A DNA stretch of 64,000 nt from Acinetobacter calcoaceticus (GTDB lineage Bacteria > Pseudomonadota > Gammaproteobacteria > Pseudomonadales > Moraxellaceae): positions 1 through 64,000 of the forward strand of contig NZ_SLVJ01000004.1 of NCBI RefSeq assembly GCF_004345325.1, given 5' to 3'. Shown piece by piece: positions 47,360-60,874 of this stretch (position 1 is its first letter; each line of letters starts with the position of its first letter). A program made the position numbers and the translations under genes. The notes under the pieces were generated by a model. It worked only from the letters and a program-made list of their open reading frames with translations. It was not told the DNA's origin and searched no databases.

Positions 47360-48724
47360 ATGTCGACGAGCGTCATTATACTTGCGGCAGGTAAAGGAAC
47401 GCGTATGCGTTCTAAATTACCGAAGGTTTTACAACCCTTAGCAGGTCGTCCATTGCTCGATCATGTGATTGCAGCAGCAAAAAAAGTTCAAGCTGAAAAA
47501 ATTATTACCATTTTTGGTCACGGTGGCAAACAAGTTCAAGATGCTTTTTCACATGAGCAGATCGAATGGGTAGAACAAGCACAACAATTAGGTACAGGTC
47601 ATGCTGTGCAAATGGCCCTGCCCGCTTTGGCACCTACTGGTATGTCATTGATATTGTCAGGTGATGTGCCATGCGTGACCGCAGACACCTTACAACGCTT
47701 ACTCGATGCCGCTAGCCTAACGGGTATTGGTATGGTGACTTTGGTTCTGGATGATGCCAGTGGCTATGGTCGAATCGTGCGTCAAAATGACAAGATTCAA
47801 GCCATCGTTGAGCATAAAGATGCCAACGAGCAACAACGCCAAATCCAAGAGATTAATACTGGGATTTACTGCGTGAGCAATGCCAAATTGCATCAATGGT
47901 TACCCAATTTAAGCAATGAAAATGCACAAGGCGAATACTATCTAACCGATATCGTGGCGATGGCGATCCAAGATGGCCTAGAAGTTGCCTCGATTCAGCC
48001 AAGCCTTGCCTTTGAAGTTGAAGGGATCAATGACCGTGTGCAATTGGCGGCACTCGAACGTGAATATCAAACCTTCCAAGCCAAGCAGTTGATGCAGCAA
48101 GGGGTTCATCTGATTGATCCGAGTCGCTTTGATCTGCGCGGTACTCTGAAAGCGGGTCAAGATGTCTGCATCGACATTAACGTGATTATTGAAGGCGATT
48201 GTGAATTTGGTGATGGGGTTGAGATTGGTGCTGGTTGCATTATCAAAAACACCCGTATTGCTGCAGGCACTCAAGTCAAACCGTATAGCATCTTTGATCA
48301 AGCTGTGGTCGGTGAAAATGCCATCATTGGTCCATTTTCACGATTACGCCCAGGTGCTGAACTGAGTAATGACGTGCATATCGGTAACTTTGTTGAAGTC
48401 AAAAATACCCGCGTTGGCACTGGCTCTAAAGCCAATCATTTCACCTATTTGGGTGATGCTGAAATCGGCGTAGGCTCCAACATTGGTGCAGGAACCATTA
48501 CCTGTAATTATGATGGGGTCAACAAGCACCTCACTGTGATTGGTGACAACGTATTGATCGGTTCGAATAGTTCATTGGTTGCACCTGTGAGCATTGGCCA
48601 TGGCGCAACTGTCGGTGCTGGCTCTGTGATCACGCACAATGTTGCTGATCTGAGTTTGGCATTTGAACGTTCAAAACAAGTAGCTAAGGACAACTATCAA
48701 CGTCCAGTAAAGATTAAAAAATAA
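47360..48724 (+). CDS. glmU: Bifunctional UDP-GlcNAc pyrophosphorylase/GlcN-1-P acetyltransferase
   Basis: A 454-residue enzyme for the last two steps to UDP-GlcNAc. The N-terminal uridylyltransferase has [18 protein letters not shown]. The C-terminal left-handed beta-helix carries repeated hexapeptides ([39 protein letters not shown]). AGGTG lies just before the ATG at 47360; the longest frame runs back into pgpA. glmS follows after 11 bp, so GlcN-6-P and UDP-GlcNAc synthesis are co-expressed. Confidence 0.97.
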   Translation: MSTSVIILAAGKGTRMRSKLPKVLQPLAGRPLLDHVIAAAKKVQAEKIITIFGHGGKQVQDAFSHEQIEWVEQAQQLGTGHAVQMALPALAPTGMSLILSGDVPCVTADTLQRLLDAASLTGIGMVTLVLDDASGYGRIVRQNDKIQAIVEHKDANEQQRQIQEINTGIYCVSNAKLHQWLPNLSNENAQGEYYLTDIVAMAIQDGLEVASIQPSLAFEVEGINDRVQLAALEREYQTFQAKQLMQQGVHLIDPSRFDLRGTLKAGQDVCIDINVIIEGDCEFGDGVEIGAGCIIKNTRIAAGTQVKPYSIFDQAVVGENAIIGPFSRLRPGAELSNDVHIGNFVEVKNTRVGTGSKANHFTYLGDAEIGVGSNIGAGTITCNYDGVNKHLTVIGDNVLIGSNSSLVAPVSIGHGATVGAGSVITHNVADLSLAFERSKQVAKDNYQRPVKIKK

Positions 48725-48735
48725 AGGGGATTTTT

Positions 48736-50574
48736 ATGTGCGGAATCGTCGGTGGCGTTGCAGAACGTAGCATTACAAATATCTTAATCGAAGGCTTGAA
48801 GCGTTTAGAATACCGTGGCTATGACTCTGCTGGAGTTGCCTTGGTCGGTCAAAGCCAGATATTACGTGAGCGTCGTGTTGGTAAAGTTGTTAACTTAGAA
48901 ACAGCCGTGGCTGAAGCCAATATTATTGGTTCATTGGGAATCGCGCATACCCGTTGGGCAACGCATGGTAAACCAACTGAAAACAATGCACATCCGCATA
49001 TTTCAGGTCAGATCGCCGTGGTACACAACGGTATCATTGAGAACTACCAAGAACTCAAACAAGAAATGATCGCTGCAGGTTATATCTTCACTTCAGAAAC
49101 CGATACTGAAGTGGTTGCGCATTTGGTGGATCAAGCACTCAAAAGCAGCCCAACATTATTTAAAGCAGTTGAACAAGTGGTGCCTCGCCTTAAAGGTGCT
49201 TATGCACTAGGGATTATTCATACAGATTATCCTGATCAATTGATCGCGGTACGTGAAGGTTCACCGTTGGTGATCGGTGTGGGTATTGGTGAGAACTTTA
49301 TTAGTTCGGATCAATTGGCCTTGTTGCCAGTAACCAACCGTTTTATCTACCTTGAAGAAGGTGATATGGCGCTGATTACACGTGAAAAAGTTGAAATCTT
49401 TGCCCATGGCCAACCGATTCAGCGTGCCACCAAAGAACTTGATGCAACCGTAACCAATGCATCTAAAGGTGAATATAAGCACTATATGCTCAAAGAGATC
49501 TATGAGCAGCCTGAAGCGATCCAACAGACCTTATCCCAAGCCTTAAATGGCAATAAAGTGCGTGAAGATTTCCTCAGCAATGCGGATTTTGATTTTAAAA
49601 ATATTCAACAAGTGCAAGTCATTGCTTGTGGTACCAGCTACCATGCAGGGATGATTGCCAAGTATTGGTTTGAGCAGTTAATCGATCTGCCTTGCCATGT
49701 TGAAATCGCCAGTGAATATCGCTATCGCAGCCCAGTGATCGTGGGTAGCACTTTATATGTGTGTATTTCACAATCAGGTGAAACTGCTGATACGCTTGCG
49801 GCACTACGTGATACCCAGAAACGTGCAGCTGCCAAGAGTTTGAATATCGCGACTCTGACTATTTGTAACGTTGCGACCTCTTCGATGGTTCGTGAAACAG
49901 ATCATCATTTGTTGACCTTGGCTGGTCCTGAGATCGGTGTTGCATCAACCAAAGCCTTTACCACACAGTTAGCGGCATTGATGTTGTTGATCTTGAAGAT
50001 TGGTGATGTGAAACAAAGCATCACTGCTGAACGCAGTGCTGAGGTGTGTGCTGGTTTGTGGCATTTACCTAAAGTGATTTCGCAAACTTTACAACAAGAT
50101 ACCGATATTCTACGCCTATCAGAATTGTTTGTAGAAAAGAACCATTGCCTATTCTTAGGTCGTGGTACTCAGTTCCCGATCGCACTTGAAGGCGCATTGA
50201 AGCTTAAAGAGATTTCTTATATTCATGCTGAAGGTTATGCGGCGGGCGAGTTAAAACACGGTCCTTTGGCTCTGGTCGATAACGACATGCCTGTGGTGAT
50301 CTTGGCGCCTAAAGACGACATGCTCGACAAATTGAAGTCGAACATGGAAGAAGTTCAAGCCCGTGGTGGTGAGTTATTTGTCTTTGCTGATGAAAACAGT
50401 GGCATCGCAGGTAAAGACCGCCAGCATGTGGTGAATATCCCAACCATTTGCGAGTGGTTAGCGCCGATCGTTTACAGTATCCCTGTGCAACTGTTGTCTT
50501 ACCATGTAGCGGTACTGCGCGGTACTGACGTGGATCAACCACGTAACTTGGCCAAGTCAGTGACTGTGGAATAA
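48736..50574 (+). CDS. glmS: Glutamine-fructose-6-phosphate aminotransferase (isomerizing)
   Basis: A 612-residue enzyme producing glucosamine-6-phosphate from fructose-6-phosphate and glutamine. The N-terminal nucleophile Cys2 is in MCGIVGG. The glutaminase domain (~1-240) precedes two SIS isomerase domains, with the C-terminal LRGTDVDQPRNLAKSVTVE. A strong terminator follows. No glmS ribozyme is expected or seen in its short (11-bp) upstream gap. Confidence 0.98.
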   Translation: MCGIVGGVAERSITNILIEGLKRLEYRGYDSAGVALVGQSQILRERRVGKVVNLETAVAEANIIGSLGIAHTRWATHGKPTENNAHPHISGQIAVVHNGIIENYQELKQEMIAAGYIFTSETDTEVVAHLVDQALKSSPTLFKAVEQVVPRLKGAYALGIIHTDYPDQLIAVREGSPLVIGVGIGENFISSDQLALLPVTNRFIYLEEGDMALITREKVEIFAHGQPIQRATKELDATVTNASKGEYKHYMLKEIYEQPEAIQQTLSQALNGNKVREDFLSNADFDFKNIQQVQVIACGTSYHAGMIAKYWFEQLIDLPCHVEIASEYRYRSPVIVGSTLYVCISQSGETADTLAALRDTQKRAAAKSLNIATLTICNVATSSMVRETDHHLLTLAGPEIGVASTKAFTTQLAALMLLILKIGDVKQSITAERSAEVCAGLWHLPKVISQTLQQDTDILRLSELFVEKNHCLFLGRGTQFPIALEGALKLKEISYIHAEGYAAGELKHGPLALVDNDMPVVILAPKDDMLDKLKSNMEEVQARGGELFVFADENSGIAGKDRQHVVNIPTICEWLAPIVYSIPVQLLSYHVAVLRGTDVDQPRNLAKSVTVE

Positions 50575-50612
50575 GTTGAGCACGGCTGAGTCCGAGCTTA
50601 ATGGATTTACAT

Positions 50613-50650
50613 TAAAAAAAACCTGCCATTGGAAAATGGCAGGTTTTTTT
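50613..50650. terminator. Strong Rho-independent terminator after glmS
   Basis: A 10-bp perfect stem (ACCTGCCATT / AATGGCAGGT) with a GGAA tetraloop is flanked by seven A and seven T. It serves both glmUS and the convergent SIMPL gene. Confidence 0.95.
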
Positions 50651-50666
50651 ACGTATCAATACGATG

Positions 50667-51425
50667 TTATTCAATGCCGTAGTTGATGGTTACGACTACA
50701 CGGGCAATTTTATTGATGGTTGCTTTGTCATAGGCACCGCCATAATCACTATCATCATCGGAACCACTTTCAGGCAAGATATAAAATGCGCCTTGACTCG
50801 CTGAGCGCATGCTCCCCACTTTGACTCCGCCCACTTTGGCAAATTCATCGGCTCGGCTATGGGCATTTTTAGTGGCATTCGCGATCAATGACATTTTGAT
50901 TTCTTCTAAATTAGACACCAGATACTGTGGATTTTGTCCAATCTTGATGTCTTTTTCATCCAGCATATAAGCATCTTTGGCGGCCTTTTCAATCTTCTTA
51001 ATATCACTACTGTTGATTACTAGAGATTGCTGAGCAATATAGCCCTTAAATTCGCGCTTTGTTCTGCCCTCTCCAACATCGACATCTTCAAAATAAGACT
51101 CCGAACTTTTATTGCCGAGCTGCATTTCTGCACCCTTAAAGCCATGTTCGACAAAGAAGGCTTGTAGCGTTTTAATTTGTTGATCGAGGAGTTGATAGGC
51201 TTCGGGGATGCTGTTTGAGGCATAACTGGTTTTTAAGTCGATTTCCCAGCGTGCGGAGTCAGCCTGTATCGGCTTTTCAGATAATCCCTTTACGGTAATC
51301 GAATTTTTATTGCCATTCATTTGCTTCAGCGCATAACCCATCACCCCCGCTGAAATAATAAAGCCTAAGCTCAGAATGAGGGCAAACACCCATAAGGTTT
51401 TGTAGCTAATGGTTTTATTTTCCAT
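50667..51425 (-). CDS. SIMPL (DUF541) domain protein
   Basis: A 252-residue protein with an N-terminal membrane anchor or signal (LWVFALILSLGFIISAGVMGYAL) followed by one SIMPL domain (~40-250). The domain begins SITVKGLSEKPIQADSARWEIDL and ends ARVVVTINYGIE, as in DUF541 proteins. Members are periplasmic or outer-envelope and include oxidative-stress proteins, but biochemical function is unknown. It is followed by the glmS terminator and is unrelated to the ast genes in orientation only. Confidence 0.85.
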   Translation of the reverse strand: MENKTISYKTLWVFALILSLGFIISAGVMGYALKQMNGNKNSITVKGLSEKPIQADSARWEIDLKTSYASNSIPEAYQLLDQQIKTLQAFFVEHGFKGAEMQLGNKSSESYFEDVDVGEGRTKREFKGYIAQQSLVINSSDIKKIEKAAKDAYMLDEKDIKIGQNPQYLVSNLEEIKMSLIANATKNAHSRADEFAKVGGVKVGSMRSASQGAFYILPESGSDDDSDYGGAYDKATINKIARVVVTINYGIE

Positions 51426-51559
51426 TTTTTCATTTTCCTAAAAGTATGCTGTAGAGGATATATTTAGAATCATTAAAAGGTCAATAAAACATTGATCCTA
51501 AATAGTATTATTAAAATTTTAATCTTTATCATTGTTAAAGTATGGCTGTTCAATGCTTT

Positions 51560-51576
51560 CAGGGATGGGATCCCTG
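51560..51576. other. Short GC hairpin after astE
   Basis: CAGGGAT / ATCCCTG forms a 7-bp stem with a 3-nt loop, ~95 bp beyond the astE stop. It has no U-run, so it may be an mRNA end-stabilising hairpin rather than a terminator. Confidence 0.4.
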
Positions 51577-51669
51577 AGAGCAGAATATCGCTTCATCGAA
51601 GATGAGTAAACCTCAATCTATTTCAAAGCGCGTATCTCTATATAGCGGTTGTGTTTTTAAAAATTAATT

Positions 51670-52638
51670 TTAAAACAACTGCAAGATTAAACCTGCGCGC
51701 AGACCTGTTTTGACCTTTGGATTTAAAAACAATAAGTAGACATCGTGATTGAGATATTGATAGGTTTTTTGCTGATCACTGGCGATGATTTGAGATTTCA
51801 ATGCAATATTAAAGTTGTCCTGAGTAGGATCAATATGAAACTCAAAGGATTCATCGTGCTTGATGATGCTTTCTAATACTTTAAATTGAAGAATCGGTTT
51901 TTTTTGACGAATAGGCTGCGCTTGCTTGCTCAACATGGCGCGTAATACATGATTGATGGCGGAAAAATCTGCCAAATCATTGGCGCCAAATGGATTCGCC
52001 TTTCCTAATTCTAGCGTCACACTGGCAACTGAAAGCTGTGCAGAAAAATTGCTAAAGGTGTTCCCCGCACTCGAATGGTAGACCACGGCATCTAATTCTG
52101 CTGCGCAAAGGTGATCGACTAGGTCTTGGTCTTGGGCATACTTTGAGAACGGTATTAAGGCGAAGGTCGGTAATAACGAGGGTTTGATCGCAGTATGTAG
52201 ATCATAATGATATTTTTTTGAAGTGCAGTTTGGATCGCTAAAAAAATTCGCGGTAATCATTTCCAGTTGTTTGGCCCGACTCGATTCAAGGCTTTGAGAA
52301 TGTTGCTGCCATGCGCCACAAAATAGCCGATTGAGATCATATTCTACAAATCGAGTACCGGCACGAATCGCTTTAGGATGACCTAGAATAAACAATACAC
52401 GCTGTTTTAAAATCAATTGCCCACTAAATAAATCACCTACAATTTGATCGACAATTTCGATGGGTGCGGTTTCATTGCCATGTACACCAGCCGAAATTAA
52501 TATCGAGCAATCATAATGGCTATGCGGAATACATTCTAAAACACCTTCAGCCAAATAACGCCAAGAAAAACGCTGGGTCAGACCTTGTGCTTTACTACAA
52601 TCCTGTTGCATCAGTACATGATTTAAAAATTGATGCAT
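51670..52638 (-). CDS. astE: Succinylglutamate desuccinylase
   Basis: A 322-residue zinc carboxypeptidase-like enzyme that releases glutamate and succinate from N-succinylglutamate, the last AST step. SAGVHGNETAPIEI holds the metal His and Glu, and YDLHTAIKP the second His. The start is the ATG at 52638 (MHQFLNHVLMQ). It is 185 bp from astD, unusually far for this tight operon, because astB is absent between them. Confidence 0.92.
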   Translation of the reverse strand: MHQFLNHVLMQQDCSKAQGLTQRFSWRYLAEGVLECIPHSHYDCSILISAGVHGNETAPIEIVDQIVGDLFSGQLILKQRVLFILGHPKAIRAGTRFVEYDLNRLFCGAWQQHSQSLESSRAKQLEMITANFFSDPNCTSKKYHYDLHTAIKPSLLPTFALIPFSKYAQDQDLVDHLCAAELDAVVYHSSAGNTFSNFSAQLSVASVTLELGKANPFGANDLADFSAINHVLRAMLSKQAQPIRQKKPILQFKVLESIIKHDESFEFHIDPTQDNFNIALKSQIIASDQQKTYQYLNHDVYLLFLNPKVKTGLRAGLILQLF

Positions 52639-52653
52639 TTTAAATATCCTCAA

Positions 52654-52823
52654 GATAAAAATTAAGGCATTGATCTACGGCACAATGCCAAAGAAGCGTA
52701 TGGCAATAAGGCTGCGCTTAAGGGCAAAGCTATGCTGGCAAAGCGCAGCACTGAATTGGAAACGATGCAGTGCTCATCAGGATGAACATTGCATCGGCAT
52801 AGATAAAATGCTTTAAGCCACGC
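52654..52823 (-). other. Gap between astD and astE where astB is missing
   Basis: 170 bp without a supportable frame. Translation in the minus frames gives short pieces with no resemblance to the AstB C-terminus. In the usual operon order the ~445-residue N-succinylarginine dihydrolase gene lies here. Confidence 0.6.
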
Positions 52824-55342
<2,519 letters not shown>

Positions 55343-55347
55343 CTGAA

Positions 55348-56568
55348 TTAGACCCCTTTTTGCGCATCTACAAAGCGAGCAAGTGCAACATCAAAACGGC
55401 GTAAACCTTCATCAATATCTTCAAAAGGAATAATCAGTGCTGGCGTAAAACGAACTACATTGGGTCCAGCAATCAATGCCAATAAACCTTCTTGACCTGC
55501 CAAGGTATTGATCTCTTTGGCTTGTCCTGCAAACTCAGCCTTAAGTACACAACCAATCAATAAACCTGCACCGCGAATACTGTCAAACAGCGCATATTTA
55601 TCATTGAGTTGATTCAAAGCTTTGACAAAATAGTCGTAGCGTTGCTGTACACCGTCTAAGACTTCTGCAGTGTTGATAAACTCAAATACAGCATGCGCAA
55701 CGGCAGAGGCCAATGGGTTACCACCATAGGTGGTGCCATGATCGCCAACGGTAAATTGCTGTGCAAAATGATCCGTGGTCAGCATTGCACCGATAGGGAA
55801 ACCACCGCCTAGCGCTTTGGCTGTGGTTAAGATATCTGGCGTGACACCACTGTTCATATACGCATACAGTTGCCCAGTACGGCCCAAGCCGGTTTGCACT
55901 TCATCAAAGATCAGTACTGCACCCGTTTGGTCACATAATTCACGTAATCCTTTGAGGAATTCTAACTGTGCTGGAATGACCCCACCTTCACCTTGGATCG
56001 GTTCAACGATGACGGCACAGGTTTTTTCATTGATACAGGCTTTGGCTGCTTCAAGGTCATTAAATCCGATATGACCAATACCTTCTGGAAGCGGTGCAAA
56101 GTCTTTGGAGTATTTCGGTTGTCCGCCAGCCGTCACAGTAAACAAGGTGCGACCGTGGAATGAATTATTAAAGGCAACAATTTCATTCTTACCTTCAATC
56201 CCACTGAGCAAGCCCACTTTGCGTGCTAATTTCAGTGCTGCTTCATTGGCTTCTGCACCTGAGTTGCAAAAGAATACTTTGTCAGCAAAGGTATTTTCGA
56301 CCAATAATTTGGCCAGTTTAAGTACTGGCTCATTGGTATAACCATTGCCAAGATGCCATAGTTTTTCTGCTTGAGTTTTTAAAGCTTCGATAGCAATTGG
56401 ATGTGCATGACCTAGGCCGTTTACCGCGATACCGCCGGCAAAATCAATATATTCTTTACCGTTTTGATCCCAAAGTTTAGCGCCCTCGCCTTTTACTGGA
56501 ATAAAAGCCGCAGGTGAATAAATTGGAACCATGTATTGATCAAAATCTTGACGTGTAATAACTGACAT
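55348..56568 (-). CDS. astC: Succinylornithine transaminase
   Basis: A 406-residue class III PLP aminotransferase converting succinylornithine to succinylglutamate semialdehyde, AST step 3. The PLP lysine is in [16 protein letters not shown], and [13 protein letters not shown] is the aspartate motif. It resembles ArgD/AstC; the surrounding ast genes favour AstC. It is the first gene of the ast run, 66 bp after the glutamate dehydrogenase gene. Confidence 0.92.
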   Translation of the reverse strand: MSVITRQDFDQYMVPIYSPAAFIPVKGEGAKLWDQNGKEYIDFAGGIAVNGLGHAHPIAIEALKTQAEKLWHLGNGYTNEPVLKLAKLLVENTFADKVFFCNSGAEANEAALKLARKVGLLSGIEGKNEIVAFNNSFHGRTLFTVTAGGQPKYSKDFAPLPEGIGHIGFNDLEAAKACINEKTCAVIVEPIQGEGGVIPAQLEFLKGLRELCDQTGAVLIFDEVQTGLGRTGQLYAYMNSGVTPDILTTAKALGGGFPIGAMLTTDHFAQQFTVGDHGTTYGGNPLASAVAHAVFEFINTAEVLDGVQQRYDYFVKALNQLNDKYALFDSIRGAGLLIGCVLKAEFAGQAKEINTLAGQEGLLALIAGPNVVRFTPALIIPFEDIDEGLRRFDVALARFVDAQKGV

Positions 56569-56634
56569 ATCGAACTCTTATAAAGTCTAAAAATAAATAT
56601 TAAAACGCGTGTACTGTTGAATCATGAGCGTCGA

Positions 56635-57906
56635 TTAACCTGGGAAAATGCCACGTTCTTTACGTGCAGTTAAAATACGTTCACAGGCTAAAATATAAGC
56701 GGCAGTACGCAAGGTGCATTTATTTTGGCTCGCTGTATTCCATACATCATTGATGGCTTGGATCATCAATTTGTCTAATCGTTCATTGATTTCATCTTCG
56801 GTCCAGAAATAGCTCGCCATATCCTGCACCCATTCGAAATAACTGACCGTTACACCGCCGGCATTACAGACCACGTCAGGCACAACCACGATTCCGCGCT
56901 CAATGAGTTTATCTTCAGCCTCAGGATAGGTTGGGCCATTGGCACCTTCTAAAATGAGCTTGGCTTTAATTTTTTCTGCACGTTCAAGGGTAATCTGACC
57001 TTCGAGTGCCGCAGGAACAATAATGTCTACATTTACAGACCAGAATGCTTCATCTTCAATGGCACTCGCGCCAGCAAAACCACCCACGCCTTGATGTTGA
57101 TTAACGTGATCACGTAAGCGCATTAAGTCTATGCCTTGCGCGTTATAAATCGTGCCGGTGTGATCTTGTACCGATACCACTATTGATTCAGAGGCGGCAA
57201 AAAGAAAAGCTGCTTCACTGCCGACATTACCAAAGCCTTGAATGGCAACTTTTGCCCCAGCAAGTTTGAGGTTAATTTTTTCAGCCGCTTGACTACCGGT
57301 AATAAATACACCACGGCCTGTCGCTTTAACACGTCCTAATGAACCACCGAGATGGACGGGTTTACCTGTGACGACACCGGTAACGGTATGCCCCTGAACA
57401 GTAGAATAAGTATCCATAATCCAACCCATAATGTGTGGATTGGTGCCGACATCCGGTGCAGGAATATCTTTTTGTGGGCCAATAATATGACTGATTTCAC
57501 TGGTATAACGTCGAGTTAAACGCTCTAGCTCACGTGATGAAAGTTTACGCGGATCAACACGGACACCACCTTTAGCCCCGCCAAAAGGCAGATTAAGCAC
57601 TGCTGTTTTGATGGTCATCCACGCAGAAAGTGCCATGACTTCATTGAGTTCGACATCTGGATGATAACGAATACCGCCCTTACCAGGACCACGAGATAAG
57701 TTGTGTTGTACACGGTAACCTTCAAAATGCTGAATACTGCCATCGTCCATGACAATGGGTACATCGACAATTAAGCTACGTTTTGGACGTTTTAAGGTAT
57801 CGATATATTCAGCTAAATGGCCTAGATACGGAGTAACACGATCAATTTGTGCTAAATAAGTTTCCCAAGCTCTATTATGGCCATTGGTATAAGATAGATC
57901 TGACAT
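56635..57906 (-). CDS. gdhA: Glutamate dehydrogenase (catabolic type)
   Basis: A 423-residue Glu/Leu/Phe/Val dehydrogenase family enzyme. The catalytic lysine region is [17 protein letters not shown], and the dinucleotide fold is [16 protein letters not shown] (GxGxxG). Its position before astC suggests it feeds AST-derived glutamate into 2-oxoglutarate and ammonia. Cofactor preference (NAD or NADP) cannot be settled by eye. It lies 141 bp after the permease gene. Confidence 0.92.
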   Translation of the reverse strand: MSDLSYTNGHNRAWETYLAQIDRVTPYLGHLAEYIDTLKRPKRSLIVDVPIVMDDGSIQHFEGYRVQHNLSRGPGKGGIRYHPDVELNEVMALSAWMTIKTAVLNLPFGGAKGGVRVDPRKLSSRELERLTRRYTSEISHIIGPQKDIPAPDVGTNPHIMGWIMDTYSTVQGHTVTGVVTGKPVHLGGSLGRVKATGRGVFITGSQAAEKINLKLAGAKVAIQGFGNVGSEAAFLFAASESIVVSVQDHTGTIYNAQGIDLMRLRDHVNQHQGVGGFAGASAIEDEAFWSVNVDIIVPAALEGQITLERAEKIKAKLILEGANGPTYPEAEDKLIERGIVVVPDVVCNAGGVTVSYFEWVQDMASYFWTEDEINERLDKLMIQAINDVWNTASQNKCTLRTAAYILACERILTARKERGIFPG

Positions 57907-58046
57907 GATTAAGTTCCTTTGCTATTGTATTGTTTGCCGCTTGATGATTTAAAAAAGCAAACAATGGAATGTCCTATATGTCATCGCAATGAAGCGATGA
58001 CCTTGATGGGTAATTAATGCTCGAGATAATTGGTAAGTTTTAAAAA

Positions 58047-59471
58047 TTAATTAAATCGCTTTCTAAAATATGCATGGATGTGGTCGCGGTATTTATAAGC
58101 AAAAATCAACCATAAAAACCAAAATGGCGCGATATACATGCCAATTCGGGTATCTTCTTCAAATAACAGTGCAATCAATGCAAAACCAAAAAACATTAGG
58201 CAGGCATAGGATAAAATGATCCCAGCAGGCATTTTGTAGATAGATTTCTGGTGTAAATCAGGACGTTTTTTGCGATAGGCAAGATAAGAGAACAGCATCA
58301 GGCTCCAAACAAACAGGATCAAGATGGCGCATAGGGTAGAAAGCAATGTGTAGAGCTGCATCACACTTGGAATAATGACCAGCAGTAATACCCCAATCAA
58401 CATGCCTATACCGGAAAAAAGCAAACTGAGCAGTGGGATTTTTTTAGTACTGAGTTTTTCAAAGAAATGCGGTGCATCTTTTTGAGTGGCTAGACCAAAC
58501 AGCATACGACTGGTACTAAATACACCACTATTGGTTGCAGATAATGCTGAGGTCAGCACCACAAAATTCATCAACGCCGCAGCAATATGAATCCCTGCCA
58601 ATGCAAATACTTCAACAAATGGGCTCTTATCTGGAGAAACATATTTCCAAGATGTAATCGCAATAATACAAATCAGAGAAAGTACGTAAAACAGCATAAT
58701 GCGTAGTGGAATCGAGTTAATCGCCTTGGGTAGATTCTTCTCAGGATTCTTGGTTTCACCCGCAGTAATACCCAGCAGCTCTACACCCATAAATGAAAAG
58801 ATCGCAATTTGGAAACCTGCGATAAATCCAAATAAACCATTTGGGAATATAGAACCACGCTCGACAAGATGTGTTAAAGAGGCCTGTACACCATTTGGAG
58901 ATGTGAAACCCGTGAATATCATGCTAAAACCGACAATAATCAGGACCAGGATCGCCAAGACTTTGATCAATGCAAACCAAAATTCAATTTCACCGAAGTT
59001 TTTCACTGAAAAGACATTCAAACTGACCAGAAAGAGCAAACTACATACAGCTGGAATCCATAAACTTAGATCAGGAAACCAAAACTGAATATATCCGCCA
59101 ATAACAACGACATCGCCAATACAACTGATCACCCAGCAGAGCCAATAACTCCAGCCCATGAAAAATCCAGCCCAATTGCCTAAATATTCACTGGTAAAAT
59201 CGACAAAGGAGTTATATGAACTATTCGACAACAAGAGTTCACCAATGGCTCGCATCATCAAAAACATGAAGAAGCCAACAACCATATAGGTGATAATAAT
59301 CGATGAGCCAGATAAACTAATGGTTTTTCCTGAGCCCATAAACAGGCCGGAACCAATAGCACCACCAATTGCAATAAGTTGAATATGCCGATTACCTAAT
59401 CCCTTATGTAATCCTGATGACTGATCTTTTGCTGCATCGTTATCGGTATTTGTTGACTTCTCTACTTCCAT
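58047..59471 (-). CDS. Amino-acid permease (AAT family), probably for arginine/ornithine-type substrates
   Basis: A 474-residue, twelve-span APC-superfamily permease. TM1 region QLIAIGGAIGSGLFMGSGKTISLSG and the following helix (GPAI-like positions replaced by SSII) match the AAT subfamily. VELLGITAGETKNPEKNLPKAINSIPLRI is the classic loop. The substrate is inferred from context: it precedes glutamate dehydrogenase and the ast genes and faces an ArgP-like regulator. The last helices are followed by a basic tail. Confidence 0.85.
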   Translation of the reverse strand: MEVEKSTNTDNDAAKDQSSGLHKGLGNRHIQLIAIGGAIGSGLFMGSGKTISLSGSSIIITYMVVGFFMFLMMRAIGELLLSNSSYNSFVDFTSEYLGNWAGFFMGWSYWLCWVISCIGDVVVIGGYIQFWFPDLSLWIPAVCSLLFLVSLNVFSVKNFGEIEFWFALIKVLAILVLIIVGFSMIFTGFTSPNGVQASLTHLVERGSIFPNGLFGFIAGFQIAIFSFMGVELLGITAGETKNPEKNLPKAINSIPLRIMLFYVLSLICIIAITSWKYVSPDKSPFVEVFALAGIHIAAALMNFVVLTSALSATNSGVFSTSRMLFGLATQKDAPHFFEKLSTKKIPLLSLLFSGIGMLIGVLLLVIIPSVMQLYTLLSTLCAILILFVWSLMLFSYLAYRKKRPDLHQKSIYKMPAGIILSYACLMFFGFALIALLFEEDTRIGMYIAPFWFLWLIFAYKYRDHIHAYFRKRFN

Positions 59472-59971
59472 ATAATCTTTCCTTCAAACCATAAATATGA
59501 TGAAATTATCTGTATATCGCGTGAATAATAAAATTCAACGCATACAGATTCAAATTTAACGGTCATAAATTTGGTGATAAGCAATGAGTTGCTCATAGAT
59601 TTTGAATTGTTCCTAGAATCCCTGAACAATTAATATTTTGTTGCTTGCTACCCTGTGGCTAGTTTTTACTGCAAGATCCAGTTGCAAGATATTGGGTAAA
59701 TCACTTTGACTCCTTGTGCCCTTATCCTTTGAACATCATTTTCAGTCTGGGTATATTTACACTGACTGATTAATTTCTGACTTAGCTTGTTTTGAATGAT
59801 CGTATTGGCGGATCATGTTGAGCAATTAAAATCCTTTAGAAGCTCTTTTCAATACAAATTAATGTATTCATTTCTAAGCTTTGAAAATGTATTCCCTTTT
59901 GATTTTTATTTCATTAAAATTAAGTATTTATTATCATGGGTAAATTTTATTAATGTTTCTGGATGAAATTT
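59472..59971. other. Divergent promoter region between the permease and the ArgP-like gene
   Basis: 500 bp without a gene. It should carry the permease and regulator promoters and any ArgP binding sites. I see only AT-rich DNA with short T/A tracts and no perfect inverted repeat over 8 bp. Confidence 0.5.
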
Positions 59972-60874
59972 ATGCTGGATCATAAACAATGTGAAGCTTT
60001 TTATGCTGTTGCAGAAACTGGCAGTTTTGAATTGGCGAGTAAACAATTGTTTATTACTTCGTCTGCAGTCACATTAAGGATACAGGCGCTTGAAAAAGCC
60101 TTAGGTCAATTGTTATTAATTCGCGGTAGACCGTGTATTTTAACCAAGGAAGGACAAGAGGTTTTACATTTCTTACAACATACTAAATTACTCGAAAATA
60201 GCTTATTGCAAAGCTTAGGTCGTAAATCATCCAATCGTTTTTTTAAAATCAGTATTGCAGCAAATGCTGATTCATTGGCAACATGGTTATTACCCGCATT
60301 GAAAGAAGCATTAAGCAAAGAAAAAATTGCTTTAGAGTTGAAGTTTGATTATCAAGTTCAGACCTATGATTTATTAGAATCAGGTGCGGTGAATGCAAGT
60401 TTATCGATTGAATCTGTATCAATGAAAGGTTGTCATGCAGTGTATTTAGGCTCGATGAGCTATGTATTGGTTGCAACGCCAAGCTTTAAAAAGAAATGGT
60501 TTGGACAGACTATTCGCCGTGAGTTGTTGTGTAATACTCCAGTCATTGTCTTTAATGATAAAGACCACATGCAAAGTGACATGCTGTTAAATCTTTATGG
60601 ATTGCCACCAAACTCATATCCAACGCATTTTATTCCCTCTTCTCATGATTTTGTTCAGGCCATTGAGTTGGGGATTGGTTATGGCTATGCGCCATTGCTG
60701 ATGGTGGCGAATCAACTTGAAAATGGCAGTTTAATTGAGCTCATTCCGGATACCCGTAAAGAGGTTGCATTATTTTGGCATTATTGGGAAAAGCAATCTC
60801 AGCCTATGCAACAAATCACGGAAGGTATTCTCAAGCATGCACGGAAATATCTGAGTCAAATCAACAGTCATTAA
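59972..60874 (+). CDS. argP: ArgP/IciA-type LysR-family regulator
   Basis: A 300-residue LysR regulator. The N-terminal winged HTH (FYAVAETGSFELASKQLFITSSAVTLRIQALEKALGQLLLIRGRP) resembles ArgP/IciA, which controls arginine/lysine export and catabolic genes. The substrate-binding domain covers ~90-300. Divergence from the arginine-catabolic cluster points to control of that cluster in response to basic amino acids (inference). The start is the second Met (59972, MLDHKQCEAF), the usual ArgP-type N-terminus. Confidence 0.85.
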   Translation: MLDHKQCEAFYAVAETGSFELASKQLFITSSAVTLRIQALEKALGQLLLIRGRPCILTKEGQEVLHFLQHTKLLENSLLQSLGRKSSNRFFKISIAANADSLATWLLPALKEALSKEKIALELKFDYQVQTYDLLESGAVNASLSIESVSMKGCHAVYLGSMSYVLVATPSFKKKWFGQTIRRELLCNTPVIVFNDKDHMQSDMLLNLYGLPPNSYPTHFIPSSHDFVQAIELGIGYGYAPLLMVANQLENGSLIELIPDTRKEVALFWHYWEKQSQPMQQITEGILKHARKYLSQINSH

